Assembly: GCA_018402605.1 (NCBI GenBank)
Contig: JAGYIK010000062.1
Coordinates: forward strand, 1-6,810
Length of the DNA stretch: 6,810 bases
Source of the DNA: Litorivicinus sp.
GTDB taxonomy: Bacteria > Pseudomonadota > Gammaproteobacteria > Pseudomonadales > Litorivicinaceae
Direction of reading: 5' to 3'
The notes under the pieces: generated by a model
What the model was told of the DNA's origin: nothing
The model's input: only the letters and a program-made list of their open reading frames with translations
Databases searched by the model: none
Translations under genes and position numbers: made by a program
Part shown: positions 1 through 6,661 of the stretch, one piece after another
How positions within the stretch are numbered: position 1 is the stretch's first letter
Layout: the number at the start of each line of letters is the position of its first letter

Positions 1-465
1 GATGCGTTCGACGCGATCGCGTCGCAGTGCATCGACTGCGCAGGCCACGGCCAACCACGTTTTTCCAGTGCCAGCGGGACCGATACCAAAATTCACATCG
101 TGACTTTGAATTGCCTCGAGATAGCCTTTCTGGTTTTTGCCGCGTGGTTTGATTTTTAGCTTCGGTGTATCGATCAACATCTCGCGATGATCATCGAGTT
201 CATATGCCGAGGCTTCTTGCAGATGCAAGTGAACGATATCGTCGGAGAGCTCACTGTCGCGGGTTTCGCGATACAATTGATCGAGTAAACGGACGCAAGC
301 ACGGGTGGCTTCGGCTTGACCCTCGACCTCAAAATGATTCCCTCGATTGCGGATTAGAACCGGTAATCTGGATTCGATGAGTCGTAAATGCCCGTCCTCA
401 CGTCCACACAGGGCTGCGAGTCGTTGCACATCGTTGGGTTCGAGAACGCACTGGCGGATATCCAC
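1..465 (-). CDS. ybeZ: PhoH-like ATPase (YbeZ type), N-terminal part, truncated by window edge
   Basis: Minus-strand reading frame with 155 codons visible, continuing past position 1, so the C-terminal part of the ATPase domain (Walker B and beyond) is not seen. The visible protein has an N-terminal region resembling E. coli YbeZ: VDIRQCVLEPNDVQRLAALCG aligns with the E. coli start around its LEP..N..RL..LCG motif, and NRGNHFEVEG resembles its KH-like segment. The Walker A motif GPAGTGKT lies at residues 129-136, coded near positions 58-81. YbeZ/PhoH proteins are nucleotide-binding ATPases linked to RNA metabolism and, through the neighbour YbeY, to ribosome/rRNA maturation; the exact reaction is unsettled. 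I chose GTG at 465, which overlaps the miaB stop by one base (TAGTG), because the homologous N-terminus begins there; an in-frame ATG at 531 would add 22 residues with no visible homology. A weak AGGG lies about 10 nt upstream of the GTG. Likely co-transcribed with miaB. Confidence 0.93.
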   Translation of the reverse strand, partial: MDIRQCVLEPNDVQRLAALCGREDGHLRLIESRLPVLIRNRGNHFEVEGQAEATRACVRLLDQLYRETRDSELSDDIVHLHLQEASAYELDDHREMLIDTPKLKIKPRGKNQKGYLEAIQSHDVNFGIGPAGTGKTWLAVACAVDALRRDRVERI

Positions 466-1805
466 TACCAAGGTGCCCTGTTGGTCATCTGTCCACGGAG
501 TGAGTTCGGGTAGGCTTCGAGGATTTCGCATTCGACGAAACGTCCAATCAGATCGGAGCGATCTGAGCGGAAATTCACAACACGATTGTTCTCGGTTCGC
601 CCTGAAAGTTCGCCTGGATCTTTTTTCGATGGGCCTGTCACCAACACCGATTCGAGATGTCCAACCATCCCGTGGCTAATGCCCTGCGCATGTTGCGCAA
701 TTCGCGCCTGTAATGCTGCAAGCCGCGCTTTCTTCTCGGCCATGGATGTTTCATCAGGCAGGTCAGAGGCTGGAGTTCCGGGTCTCGCTGAGTAAATGAA
801 ACTGAAACTGACATCGAAACCGACGGTTTCAATGAGCTGCATGGTTTTTTCAAAGTCCGCCTCGGTCTCCCCTGGAAAACCGATAATAAAATCCGACGAG
901 AGGCTGATGCCCGGCCTCGCTTCTTTAATTGCACGGATCTTGGCTTTGTACTCGAGCGCAGTATGACCGCGTTTCATGGCGGCCAAAATGCGATCCGACC
1001 CCGACTGAACTGGTAAGTGCAGATGGCTCACCAGTTTCGGGACATCGGCATAACACGCAATCAACGCATCCGAGAATTCGACCGGATGGCTGGTTGTGAA
1101 GCGAATCCGCTCGACTTCAGGGACTTCAGCAATGATGCGGATCAGGTCGGCAAGATCGGCGATCGATCCATCGTCGGATTCTCCGCGATAGGCATTGACG
1201 TTCTGACCTAACAGATGGATTTCACGCGCGCCTTGCTCAACATTGGCGAGCACTTCAGCAAGTACCTGCGTGAGGGGTCGACTGATCTCTTCGCCGCGGG
1301 TATAGGGTACGACACAAAACGTACAGTATTTGCTGCATCCTTCCATAATGCTGACGTAGGCACTCGGTCCCTCGAGCTTAGGCTCTGGGAGGCGGTCAAA
1401 CTTCTCAATTTCCGGAAAGCTGATGTCGACCTGTGCTGTGCCGTCGAGACGGCGGGCTTCAAGCATCTCTGGGAGTCTGTGAAGCGTTTGTGGCCCAAAT
1501 ACCAAGTCGACAAAGGGTGCGCGGGCTCGAATGGCGTCGCCCTCTTGCGATGCCACGCAGCCGCCGACACCGATAATGATGTTCGGATTTTTCTCTTTGA
1601 GCGCTCGGTAGCGACCGAGCTCTGAGAACACTTTCTCTTGTGCTTTTTCGCGGATCGAACAGGTGTTGATCAGGATGACCTCGGCGTCCTCGGCTTGGTC
1701 GGTGCGACCAAGCGCGTGACTCTCCTTCAACAGGTCCGCCATCCGATCTGAATCGTATTCATTCATTTGGCAGCCATGTGTCTTGATGAAGAGCTTTGCG
1801 GTCAT
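465..1805 (-). CDS. miaB: tRNA-2-methylthio-N6-dimethylallyladenosine synthase (MiaB)
   Basis: Complete 446-residue protein, slightly shorter than E. coli MiaB (474). It is a radical-SAM methylthiotransferase that converts i6A to ms2i6A at position 37 of tRNAs reading UNN codons, in the cytoplasm, using two [4Fe-4S] clusters. The N-terminal MTTase domain (about 3-105) carries the three auxiliary-cluster cysteines C12 (HGCQMNEYDS), C49 (INTCSIREKA) and C83 (GGCVASQEGD). The radical-SAM domain (about 147-375) has the CxxxCxxC motif at C157, C161 and C164 (EGCSKYCTFCVVPYTRG), the same numbering as in E. coli. A TRAM RNA-binding domain fills about 375-441, ending in the typical YPNSLRGQ. The ATG at 1805 follows an excellent ribosome site (AAGGAG, 5 nt spacer). 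All key residues are present and I see no frameshift. The paralogue RimO is unlikely, given the MiaB-like THGCQMNEYDS start and the phoH neighbour downstream. Confidence 0.98.
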   Translation of the reverse strand: MTAKLFIKTHGCQMNEYDSDRMADLLKESHALGRTDQAEDAEVILINTCSIREKAQEKVFSELGRYRALKEKNPNIIIGVGGCVASQEGDAIRARAPFVDLVFGPQTLHRLPEMLEARRLDGTAQVDISFPEIEKFDRLPEPKLEGPSAYVSIMEGCSKYCTFCVVPYTRGEEISRPLTQVLAEVLANVEQGAREIHLLGQNVNAYRGESDDGSIADLADLIRIIAEVPEVERIRFTTSHPVEFSDALIACYADVPKLVSHLHLPVQSGSDRILAAMKRGHTALEYKAKIRAIKEARPGISLSSDFIIGFPGETEADFEKTMQLIETVGFDVSFSFIYSARPGTPASDLPDETSMAEKKARLAALQARIAQHAQGISHGMVGHLESVLVTGPSKKDPGELSGRTENNRVVNFRSDRSDLIGRFVECEILEAYPNSLRGQMTNRAPW

Positions 1806-1832
1806 TCGATCTCCTTGGGTCTAGGGCGCGCG

Positions 1833-1861
1833 AGTATAAGCCGAAGTCCTTGAAATTGCAC
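1833..1861 (-). promoter_or_regulatory. Candidate sigma-70 promoter for miaB
   Basis: On the minus strand a TATACT hexamer (5 of 6 matches to TATAAT) lies at 1833-1838, and a weak -35-like GTGCAA (3 of 6 matches) at 1856-1861, with a 17-nt spacer. Transcription would begin near 1826 and give a leader of about 20 nt that includes the AAGGAG ribosome site. This is seen by eye only; the -10 is good and the -35 poor. Confidence 0.4.
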
Positions 1862-1869
1862 GGGTGTTC

Positions 1870-1898
1870 TTGACTGAAACCGTAAAGATCGACAGACT
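1870..1898 (+). promoter_or_regulatory. Candidate promoter for the DUF1820 gene
   Basis: TTGACT at 1870-1875 matches the -35 consensus in 5 of 6 positions, followed after 17 nt by CAGACT at 1893-1898, a poor -10 (3 of 6). Transcription would begin near 1905, upstream of the ATG at 1924 but downstream of the alternative ATG at 1864, which would agree with the shorter protein. Weak evidence; the gene needs some promoter here because its upstream neighbour is divergent. Confidence 0.25.
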
Positions 1899-1923
1899 GT
1901 CGCCCCCCTGTAGAGGATCATCC

Positions 1924-2265
1924 ATGGCGAAAACCCCCGACCCCACTTTCCGCGTTCAATTTGTCAGTCAAGACAAGGTGTACGAGGTGTTCGCGCGACA
2001 GATTTACTCCAGTGACCTCTATGGTTTTATCGAAGTGGAGGAATTTGTGTTCGGTGAGCGAAGTGGTCTGTTGGTCGATCCGGCCGAAGAAAAACTGAAA
2101 GCCGAATTCCAGGGCGTAAAGCGCAGCTATATCCCGATGCACGCAGTCATCCGAATAGACGAAGTTGAGAACACGGGGCCTGCGAGAATTCGGGATAGCA
2201 AGCCAGGGTCAGTAACGCCACTTTCTATGGTGCCACCGCCGAGAGTCCCGCGAGACGCGGATTAA
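1924..2265 (+). CDS. DUF1820 family protein of unknown function
   Basis: A 113-residue protein that I recognise as the DUF1820 family, small conserved proteins of gammaproteobacteria with no established function. The hallmark is the block from about residue 18 to 80: VYEVFARQIYSSDLYGF, then IEVEEFVFGE, VDPAEEKLKAEFQGVKRSYI and PMHAVIRIDEVE. The remainder, from about residue 81, is rich in proline and arginine and looks disordered. There is no signal peptide or membrane segment, so it is probably cytoplasmic. I chose ATG 1924 (MAKTPDPTFRVQF) over the in-frame ATG at 1864: AGAGGA at 1912-1917 sits 6 nt upstream, and the 20 extra residues of the longer form show no family likeness. It is transcribed away from miaB, and its last 41 bp overlap the 3' end of the protease gene on the other strand. 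Family assignment is firm; any function would be a guess. Confidence 0.92.
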   Translation: MAKTPDPTFRVQFVSQDKVYEVFARQIYSSDLYGFIEVEEFVFGERSGLLVDPAEEKLKAEFQGVKRSYIPMHAVIRIDEVENTGPARIRDSKPGSVTPLSMVPPPRVPRDAD

Positions 2266-4288
2266 TCGCAATATCGTCTAACAGAATCCGAGCAGACTCC
2301 ACTAATGATGCATCTTCATTTGGGTCTGGATCGTTGGCGTCTTCTGTCTCTAAGTCGCTGAATGAGCCAAGCCTCTCTAGGCCGAGCGCAAGGCGTCGCG
2401 CGTTCTCGATGTCCAGCGCGCTTTGATTATTGATTTCGCGCTCCCGTTGACGTTGTTCGAGCCGTAAAGAGATTGCATCGGCGCTGGATAATTCTCGCGC
2501 TCTCTCCGTACGTTCCAGTAGAGCAACAAAATTCGGATCTGTAGCGATTCGCGCCTGATGCTGGTCGACAAGCAGCGGAACCCGCGCTTGAGGGACATCT
2601 AAGCGGTTGTATCGCAGTGAGCGAATTTGATCCCAGGGCAAGGCAGTATCAAGTGCACTCTCGCCAATTTCATTGGGGTCAAATGCTGAGGGAAATGCGA
2701 TATCCGGCATCACGCCTTGATGCTGCGTTGAGAGCCCTGAAATGCGATAAAACTTTGCGATTGTCAGTTTGAGTTGACCATTTTCGATCGGCAACAACGC
2801 TTGCACGGTGCCTTTTCCGAAGGTCTGTGAGCCGAGCACCAAACCTCGGCCATAGTCTTGCACTGCGCCGGCAAAGATCTCACTGGCTGAAGCGCTCAAT
2901 CGATTCACCAATACTGCCAAGGGACCATCCCATGCAATTTCGGGATCGCGATCACCGCGCACATCGGTGCGGCCACCCGCACTCTGAATCTGGACCACAG
3001 GGCCTTGTGTGATGAACAGGCCAAAAAGCTCATAGGCCTCTTGGAGCGAGCCACCGCCATTGTTGCGTAGATCGACAACTAATGCTTCAACGCCTTGTTC
3101 TCGCAGTTCACCAAGAAGGCGACGCACATCGCGTGTCGTGCTTCGATAATTCGGATCGCCGGCCTGTTTTGCGGTGAAGTCTGAATAAAACGTTGGGATG
3201 GTGATCACGCCAACTTTTTCATTGTCTGGGCCAATTTCGAGGATGGTACTTTTCGCAGACTGCTCCTCGAGTTGGACGCGATCACGGATCAAAACGATCT
3301 CACGGTGCGGTGCATCGTCACCAGATTGGATCTCGATCCGAACTTGTGAGCCTTTGGGGCCACGAATCAGTTGCACCACCTCGTCCAGCCGCCAACCGAC
3401 AACATCCTCAATGGCCGCATCACCTTGGCCGACACCGAGGATTCGATCTGCCGGTTTGAGTCGGCCGTCGCGCTCGGCTGGACCGCCCGGGATCAAGCTC
3501 ACGACTTTGGTGAATTCATCTTCGGTCTGCAACACCGCACCGATGCCCTGCAATGATAAGGACATGTTGATATTAAATGTCTCGCTATCAGCTGGTGGAA
3601 GGTAGGAGGTGTGTGGATCATAGGCACTGGCATAGGCATTGATGACAGCGGTAAAGACATCGTCTGGCCGCGTTTGCTCGAGTCGATTCTTTTGGCTATC
3701 AAAACGCCGTATGAGTGCCTTTACAGTGTCGTCAAATGAGCGATCTGCGAGTAACAGATTAATAGCCTGGTTCTCAAGCTGTCGCCGCCACAGATCCTCG
3801 AGCTCCGACGGGTGATTTAACCAAGGCGACTCGCGATCCCTGATCGGCAGGTATTCGTCGTCGGTCAAGTTCAAACCACTCTCACCGCGGCCGAGGGTCT
3901 CCAGCCAATAATCCAGCCGAGCTTCGGAGCGGTTCAGCATCAATCCGTACAGTCGATAGATGGACTCCAGTTGACCCCGTTCAATCGCGTCAGGAAGGCG
4001 GATGACATCCACAGTTTGCAGATCGGCCTGTGTGAGAAAGGAACGACTCGGATCAATCGCGTTGAGGATCATTTCGCCCACCATCGGGCGACGGGCGTCA
4101 AACAGTGCGTCGGATGCGAGGTGTCGACGATCCAGTTCTTCTGCAATGAGTTGCGCCAATCGTCTCTCGGCATTCGACGGCTCGACGACCACCGCATGGC
4201 TTGGCGCGATGAGCATGACACTGATCGCGATCGCGCGAAAAATCGACAATGCATGCCACAAAGTTTGATTACGCAACTTGTCTGTCAC
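2225..4288 (-). CDS. prc: Periplasmic tail-specific (carboxy-terminal processing) protease, S41A family
   Basis: A complete 687-residue protein, close to E. coli Prc/Tsp (682). This family cleaves periplasmic proteins near or from their C-terminus (in E. coli: FtsI maturation, degradation of ssrA-tagged proteins and, with NlpI, of MepS). Residues 1-32 form a signal peptide: K4/R6, hydrophobic AIAISVMLIA, likely cleavage after SHA32. A helical N-terminal domain (about 40-235) ends in AYDPHTSYLPP. The PDZ domain (about 241-325) contains LSLQGIGAVL and IPGGPAERDGRLKPADRILG. The S41 core (about 360-530) has DLRNNGGGS, then SASASEIFAGAVQDYGRG and TFGKGTVQ. By spacing with E. coli S430/D441/K455, the catalytic Ser is S467, with K492 as the general base and D478 conserved. 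A helical C-terminal domain follows and includes an acidic stretch at about 644-659. The start is GTG (4286-4288), with AAGG 9 nt upstream; the next methionine (M25) would destroy the signal peptide. It is divergent from apeB and overlaps the DUF1820 gene convergently. Confidence 0.97.
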   Translation of the reverse strand: MTDKLRNQTLWHALSIFRAIAISVMLIAPSHAVVVEPSNAERRLAQLIAEELDRRHLASDALFDARRPMVGEMILNAIDPSRSFLTQADLQTVDVIRLPDAIERGQLESIYRLYGLMLNRSEARLDYWLETLGRGESGLNLTDDEYLPIRDRESPWLNHPSELEDLWRRQLENQAINLLLADRSFDDTVKALIRRFDSQKNRLEQTRPDDVFTAVINAYASAYDPHTSYLPPADSETFNINMSLSLQGIGAVLQTEDEFTKVVSLIPGGPAERDGRLKPADRILGVGQGDAAIEDVVGWRLDEVVQLIRGPKGSQVRIEIQSGDDAPHREIVLIRDRVQLEEQSAKSTILEIGPDNEKVGVITIPTFYSDFTAKQAGDPNYRSTTRDVRRLLGELREQGVEALVVDLRNNGGGSLQEAYELFGLFITQGPVVQIQSAGGRTDVRGDRDPEIAWDGPLAVLVNRLSASASEIFAGAVQDYGRGLVLGSQTFGKGTVQALLPIENGQLKLTIAKFYRISGLSTQHQGVMPDIAFPSAFDPNEIGESALDTALPWDQIRSLRYNRLDVPQARVPLLVDQHQARIATDPNFVALLERTERARELSSADAISLRLEQRQREREINNQSALDIENARRLALGLERLGSFSDLETEDANDPDPNEDASLVESARILLDDIAINPRLAGLSAVAP

Positions 4289-4309
4289 CTCAATGAACCT
4301 TAATTAAAC

Positions 4310-4329
4310 TGGTATGCTTTTGTATACCA
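4310..4329. promoter_or_regulatory. 20-bp imperfect palindrome between divergent prc and apeB, with extended -10-like elements on both strands
   Basis: TGGTATGCTTTTGTATACCA has 6-bp perfect arms (TGGTAT/ATACCA), then a G/T mismatch and a C/G pair around TTTT. On the plus strand it reads TGGTATGCT, an extended -10 (TGnTATxxT, hexamer 4 of 6) that would start transcription near 4325, ahead of the TTG start of apeB. On the minus strand it reads TGGTATACA, also an extended -10 (4 of 6), which would start near 4315, ahead of the prc GTG. I found no convincing -35 on either side for these; an alternative plus-strand pair is TTAATT (4300-4305), 17 nt, TATACC (4323-4328). It could equally be an operator, or an RNA hairpin. 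Seen by eye only. Confidence 0.35.
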
Positions 4330-4344
4330 TAGAACGCAACCCTT

Positions 4345-4350
4345 GGAGAG
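4345..4350 (+). promoter_or_regulatory. Ribosome binding site that decides the apeB start (TTG at 4356)
   Basis: GGAGAG lies 5 nt before an in-frame TTG at 4356. The upstream in-frame ATG at 4314 has no Shine-Dalgarno-like sequence before it (the stretch is AT-rich, with TTAATTAA) and lies inside the palindrome that may contain the promoter. Confidence 0.6.
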
Positions 4351-4355
4351 ACAAC

Positions 4356-5630
4356 TTGAATCCGCGCCCACCGTCCGCTTTGATTAGCCAGCTGATACGT
4401 TTTCTCGATCAGTCGCCAACACCTTGGCACGCTGTTGCGCAGGTTTCCGAGCGATTGGCGCACGCAGGGTTTGTCCAGTTAGATGAGAAGGTGGCGTGGC
4501 ATCTTGAAGCCGGCGGTGGGTATTTTGTGGTGCGAGCAGATGGCGCCCTGATTGCATGGCGCCAGCCTCAGGACGTTGCGGGTTGGACATTATTCGGGGC
4601 GCATACGGACAGTCCGAATTTGCGTTTGCGGCCGAATCCCGTACTGAAGCGGCACGGGTATTTTCAGTTGGGTCTCGAAATTTATGGCGGTGCGTTATTC
4701 GCTCCTTGGTTTGATCGCGAATTGTCGATCGCCGGCCGGGTGGCCATTGCGAATGGTGGCTCTGTCCTGTCTGAGCTGTTTGATTTACGGCATCCCTTGG
4801 GCGTGATTCCCAGTCTGGCGATTCATCTCGATCGCGATGCCAACTCTGGTCGCAAGATCAATCCGCACGATGAGTTGGTCATGGTGATTGGCCGCGCAGA
4901 AAGCGATGCTGAGTTTGATTTTAAGAAGTGGTTGGCAGACCAGATGGAACGGTCGGCGGATGAAATCAGTGCATTTGAATTGTGCGTCTATCCCGTTGAG
5001 TCGGCCACGTTAGCAGGCCTTGAAAACGAGTTTTTGCTGAGTGCACGTCTCGATAATTTATTGAGCTGCTGTGTGAGCATCGAGGCGCTGATTGAGAATG
5101 AGCATGCAGATGGCGTTATGGTTGTCTTGAATGATCACGAAGAGGTCGGTAGCGTCTCCACCTCGGGCGCCGATGGTCCGTTCCTCGAGTCTGTGATGCG
5201 ACGGGCGTCGGTGCAGGCAGACTTTGAAGCAGTGCGAGCCAACAGTTTGATGATTTCGATCGACAATGCGCATGGCGTGCATCCGAATTACGCATCCAAG
5301 CATGATGAAGCGCATCGACCTCTTCTAAACGAGGGTCCGGTGGTAAAGATCAATGCAAACCATCGGTATGCGACGACCGCACTGACTCAGGGCGTGATTG
5401 AGCAGGCGGCTGAGCGGGCTGATGTGCCACTGCAGTATTTTTCTGCGCGCTCCGATTTGGGGTGTGGCAGTACGATCGGACCGCTGACTGCGGGTCGACT
5501 TGGGATTGATACGATTGATATTGGCTGTGCACAGTTCGCGATGCACTCATCGCGTGAATGCTGCGGTACCCGAGATCCTGAATTGTTATTCCGCTTATTA
5601 AGCCAATTGACACAAAGAGAATTAAACTGA
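4356..5630 (+). CDS. apeB: M18 family aminopeptidase (ApeB type)
   Basis: A dinuclear zinc metallo-aminopeptidase of the M18 family, which trims N-terminal residues (often acidic ones) from peptides in the cytoplasm. With the TTG start it has 424 residues, close to the roughly 429 I recall for Pseudomonas ApeB, and aligns from its first helix (LISQLIRFLDQSPTPWHAV). Family motifs run in order: GAHTDSPNLRLRPNP (H83, D85), LEIYGGALFAPWFDRELSIAG, IPSLAIHLDRDAN, LSARLDNLLSC (D233), NDHEEVGS (E262, E263), SIDNAHGVHPNY (D303), VVKINANHRYAT, RSDLGCGSTIGP and FAMHSSRE (H397). The expected metal ligands and catalytic Glu are all present. No signal peptide is visible. The upstream ATG at 4314 would add 14 residues unlike the family and lacks a ribosome site, so I prefer TTG. 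Its stop overlaps the hemH ATG by one base (TGATG), pointing to coupled translation. Confidence 0.95.
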   Translation: MNPRPPSALISQLIRFLDQSPTPWHAVAQVSERLAHAGFVQLDEKVAWHLEAGGGYFVVRADGALIAWRQPQDVAGWTLFGAHTDSPNLRLRPNPVLKRHGYFQLGLEIYGGALFAPWFDRELSIAGRVAIANGGSVLSELFDLRHPLGVIPSLAIHLDRDANSGRKINPHDELVMVIGRAESDAEFDFKKWLADQMERSADEISAFELCVYPVESATLAGLENEFLLSARLDNLLSCCVSIEALIENEHADGVMVVLNDHEEVGSVSTSGADGPFLESVMRRASVQADFEAVRANSLMISIDNAHGVHPNYASKHDEAHRPLLNEGPVVKINANHRYATTALTQGVIEQAAERADVPLQYFSARSDLGCGSTIGPLTAGRLGIDTIDIGCAQFAMHSSRECCGTRDPELLFRLLSQLTQRELN

Positions 5631-6661
5631 TGCAAGTTCTGCCAACAGATCATCCCACTGTTCCAACCCCTAAAGTTGGTGTGTTGCTCATTAATCTGGG
5701 CACCCCGGATGCGCTCGATTATTGGTCGATGCGACGCTACCTCGGCGAGTTTTTGAGTGACACACGCGTGGTCGAGCTGCCGAAAATTCTTTGGCAATTG
5801 ATTTTGCAGGGGCCGATTTTGACATTTCGTCCGAAAAAGTCGGCCGCCGCCTACCGTGCGATTTGGAATAACGAATTGGATGAGTCACCGCTTCGTACGA
5901 TCACGCGCGAGCAGACAGAAGCCATCGCCGAGCGGATGTCAGAGCAGGGGATACGTGTTGAGTTTGCTATGCGGTATGGCAACCCATCCATTCCATCGAT
6001 GATCGAAAAAATGTTCAACGATGGATGTTGGAAGATCCTCTGCGTTCCTCTATATCCGCAATATGCGTCGAGCACCACAGGGTCTGTGGTGGACAAAATT
6101 GGCGATACATTGAAGGGGATGCGGTGGCAGCCCACCATCCGTGTTTCGCCACCGTTTTATGACGATCCTGTGTACGTGGCGCAGCTGGCGGCTTCGGTTC
6201 GCCGGCAGTTGGCTGCTTTGGAGCATGAGCCTGAAATTTTAGTGGCCAGTTTCCATGGGGTGCCAAAAGAGTATTTGATGAAAGGCGACCCCTATCACTG
6301 CATGTGTCAGAAGTCCGCGCGGTTATTGCGCGAAGCCTTGGATTGGCCTGAGGATCGATTCCGTGTGGCATTTCAGTCGCGTTTCGGACCGAAGGAGTGG
6401 TTAAAGCCTTACGCCGATGAACTGATCGAGGAGCTGGGTCACCAGGGAGTCAAGCGCGTTGCCGTGGTGAGTCCTGCATTTATCTCAGACTGCGTTGAGA
6501 CACTTGAAGAAATCGCCATGGGACTGCAAGAAACTTTTGAGGAAGCCGGTGGACACGAGCTGATCGCGCTCGAATGTCTCAATGCGTCTGATGAAGGCAT
6601 TGCGGTCCTTGAGCATCTGGTGCATCGCGAACTTCAGGGGTGGCTCTCCGAGAATGCCTGA
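5630..6661 (+). CDS. hemH: Ferrochelatase (protoheme ferro-lyase)
   Basis: A complete 343-residue ferrochelatase, of usual bacterial length, inserting Fe2+ into protoporphyrin IX to make protoheme, the last step of the protoporphyrin-dependent pathway. The N-terminus has VGVLLINLGTPD and the early RRYLGEFLSD segment (about 16-44); the middle has MRYGNPSIPS and VPLYPQYASSTTGS. The metal-inserting His is H209 in ASFHGVPKEYLMKGDPYHC, and the conserved Glu is E290 in SPAFISDCVETLEEI. It has no C-terminal membrane anchor. Cysteines at 133, 138, 224, 226 and 288 are visible; C224-x-C226 sits in the GDPYHCxCQK stretch that I recall in many proteobacterial forms, and I see no basis to claim an Fe-S cluster. 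The start ATG shares one base with the apeB stop; AGAG lies about 11-15 nt upstream, so initiation probably relies on coupling to apeB. Its last 8 bp overlap the azlC-like gene. Confidence 0.97.
   Translation: MQVLPTDHPTVPTPKVGVLLINLGTPDALDYWSMRRYLGEFLSDTRVVELPKILWQLILQGPILTFRPKKSAAAYRAIWNNELDESPLRTITREQTEAIAERMSEQGIRVEFAMRYGNPSIPSMIEKMFNDGCWKILCVPLYPQYASSTTGSVVDKIGDTLKGMRWQPTIRVSPPFYDDPVYVAQLAASVRRQLAALEHEPEILVASFHGVPKEYLMKGDPYHCMCQKSARLLREALDWPEDRFRVAFQSRFGPKEWLKPYADELIEELGHQGVKRVAVVSPAFISDCVETLEEIAMGLQETFEEAGGHELIALECLNASDEGIAVLEHLVHRELQGWLSENA

Noticed and set aside
1215..1625. 136-codon open frame on the plus strand
   Set aside because: It lies wholly opposite miaB, whose motifs are certain. 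The translation shows no family motif and no ribosome site of note; it is a shadow of miaB codon use.
1864..1923. 20-residue N-terminal extension of the DUF1820 protein (MFLTETVKIDRLSPP...)
   Set aside because: It is not family-like, has no ribosome site, and overlaps the candidate promoter; ATG 1924 has a good AGAGGA site.
3198..3605. 135-codon open frame on the plus strand opposite prc
   Set aside because: Its translation is Ser/Thr/Arg-rich low-complexity, typical of an antisense frame to a real gene, here the PDZ and protease region of prc.
5387..5797. 136-codon open frame on the minus strand across the apeB-hemH junction
   Set aside because: It is antisense to two certain genes and shows no domain-like pattern.
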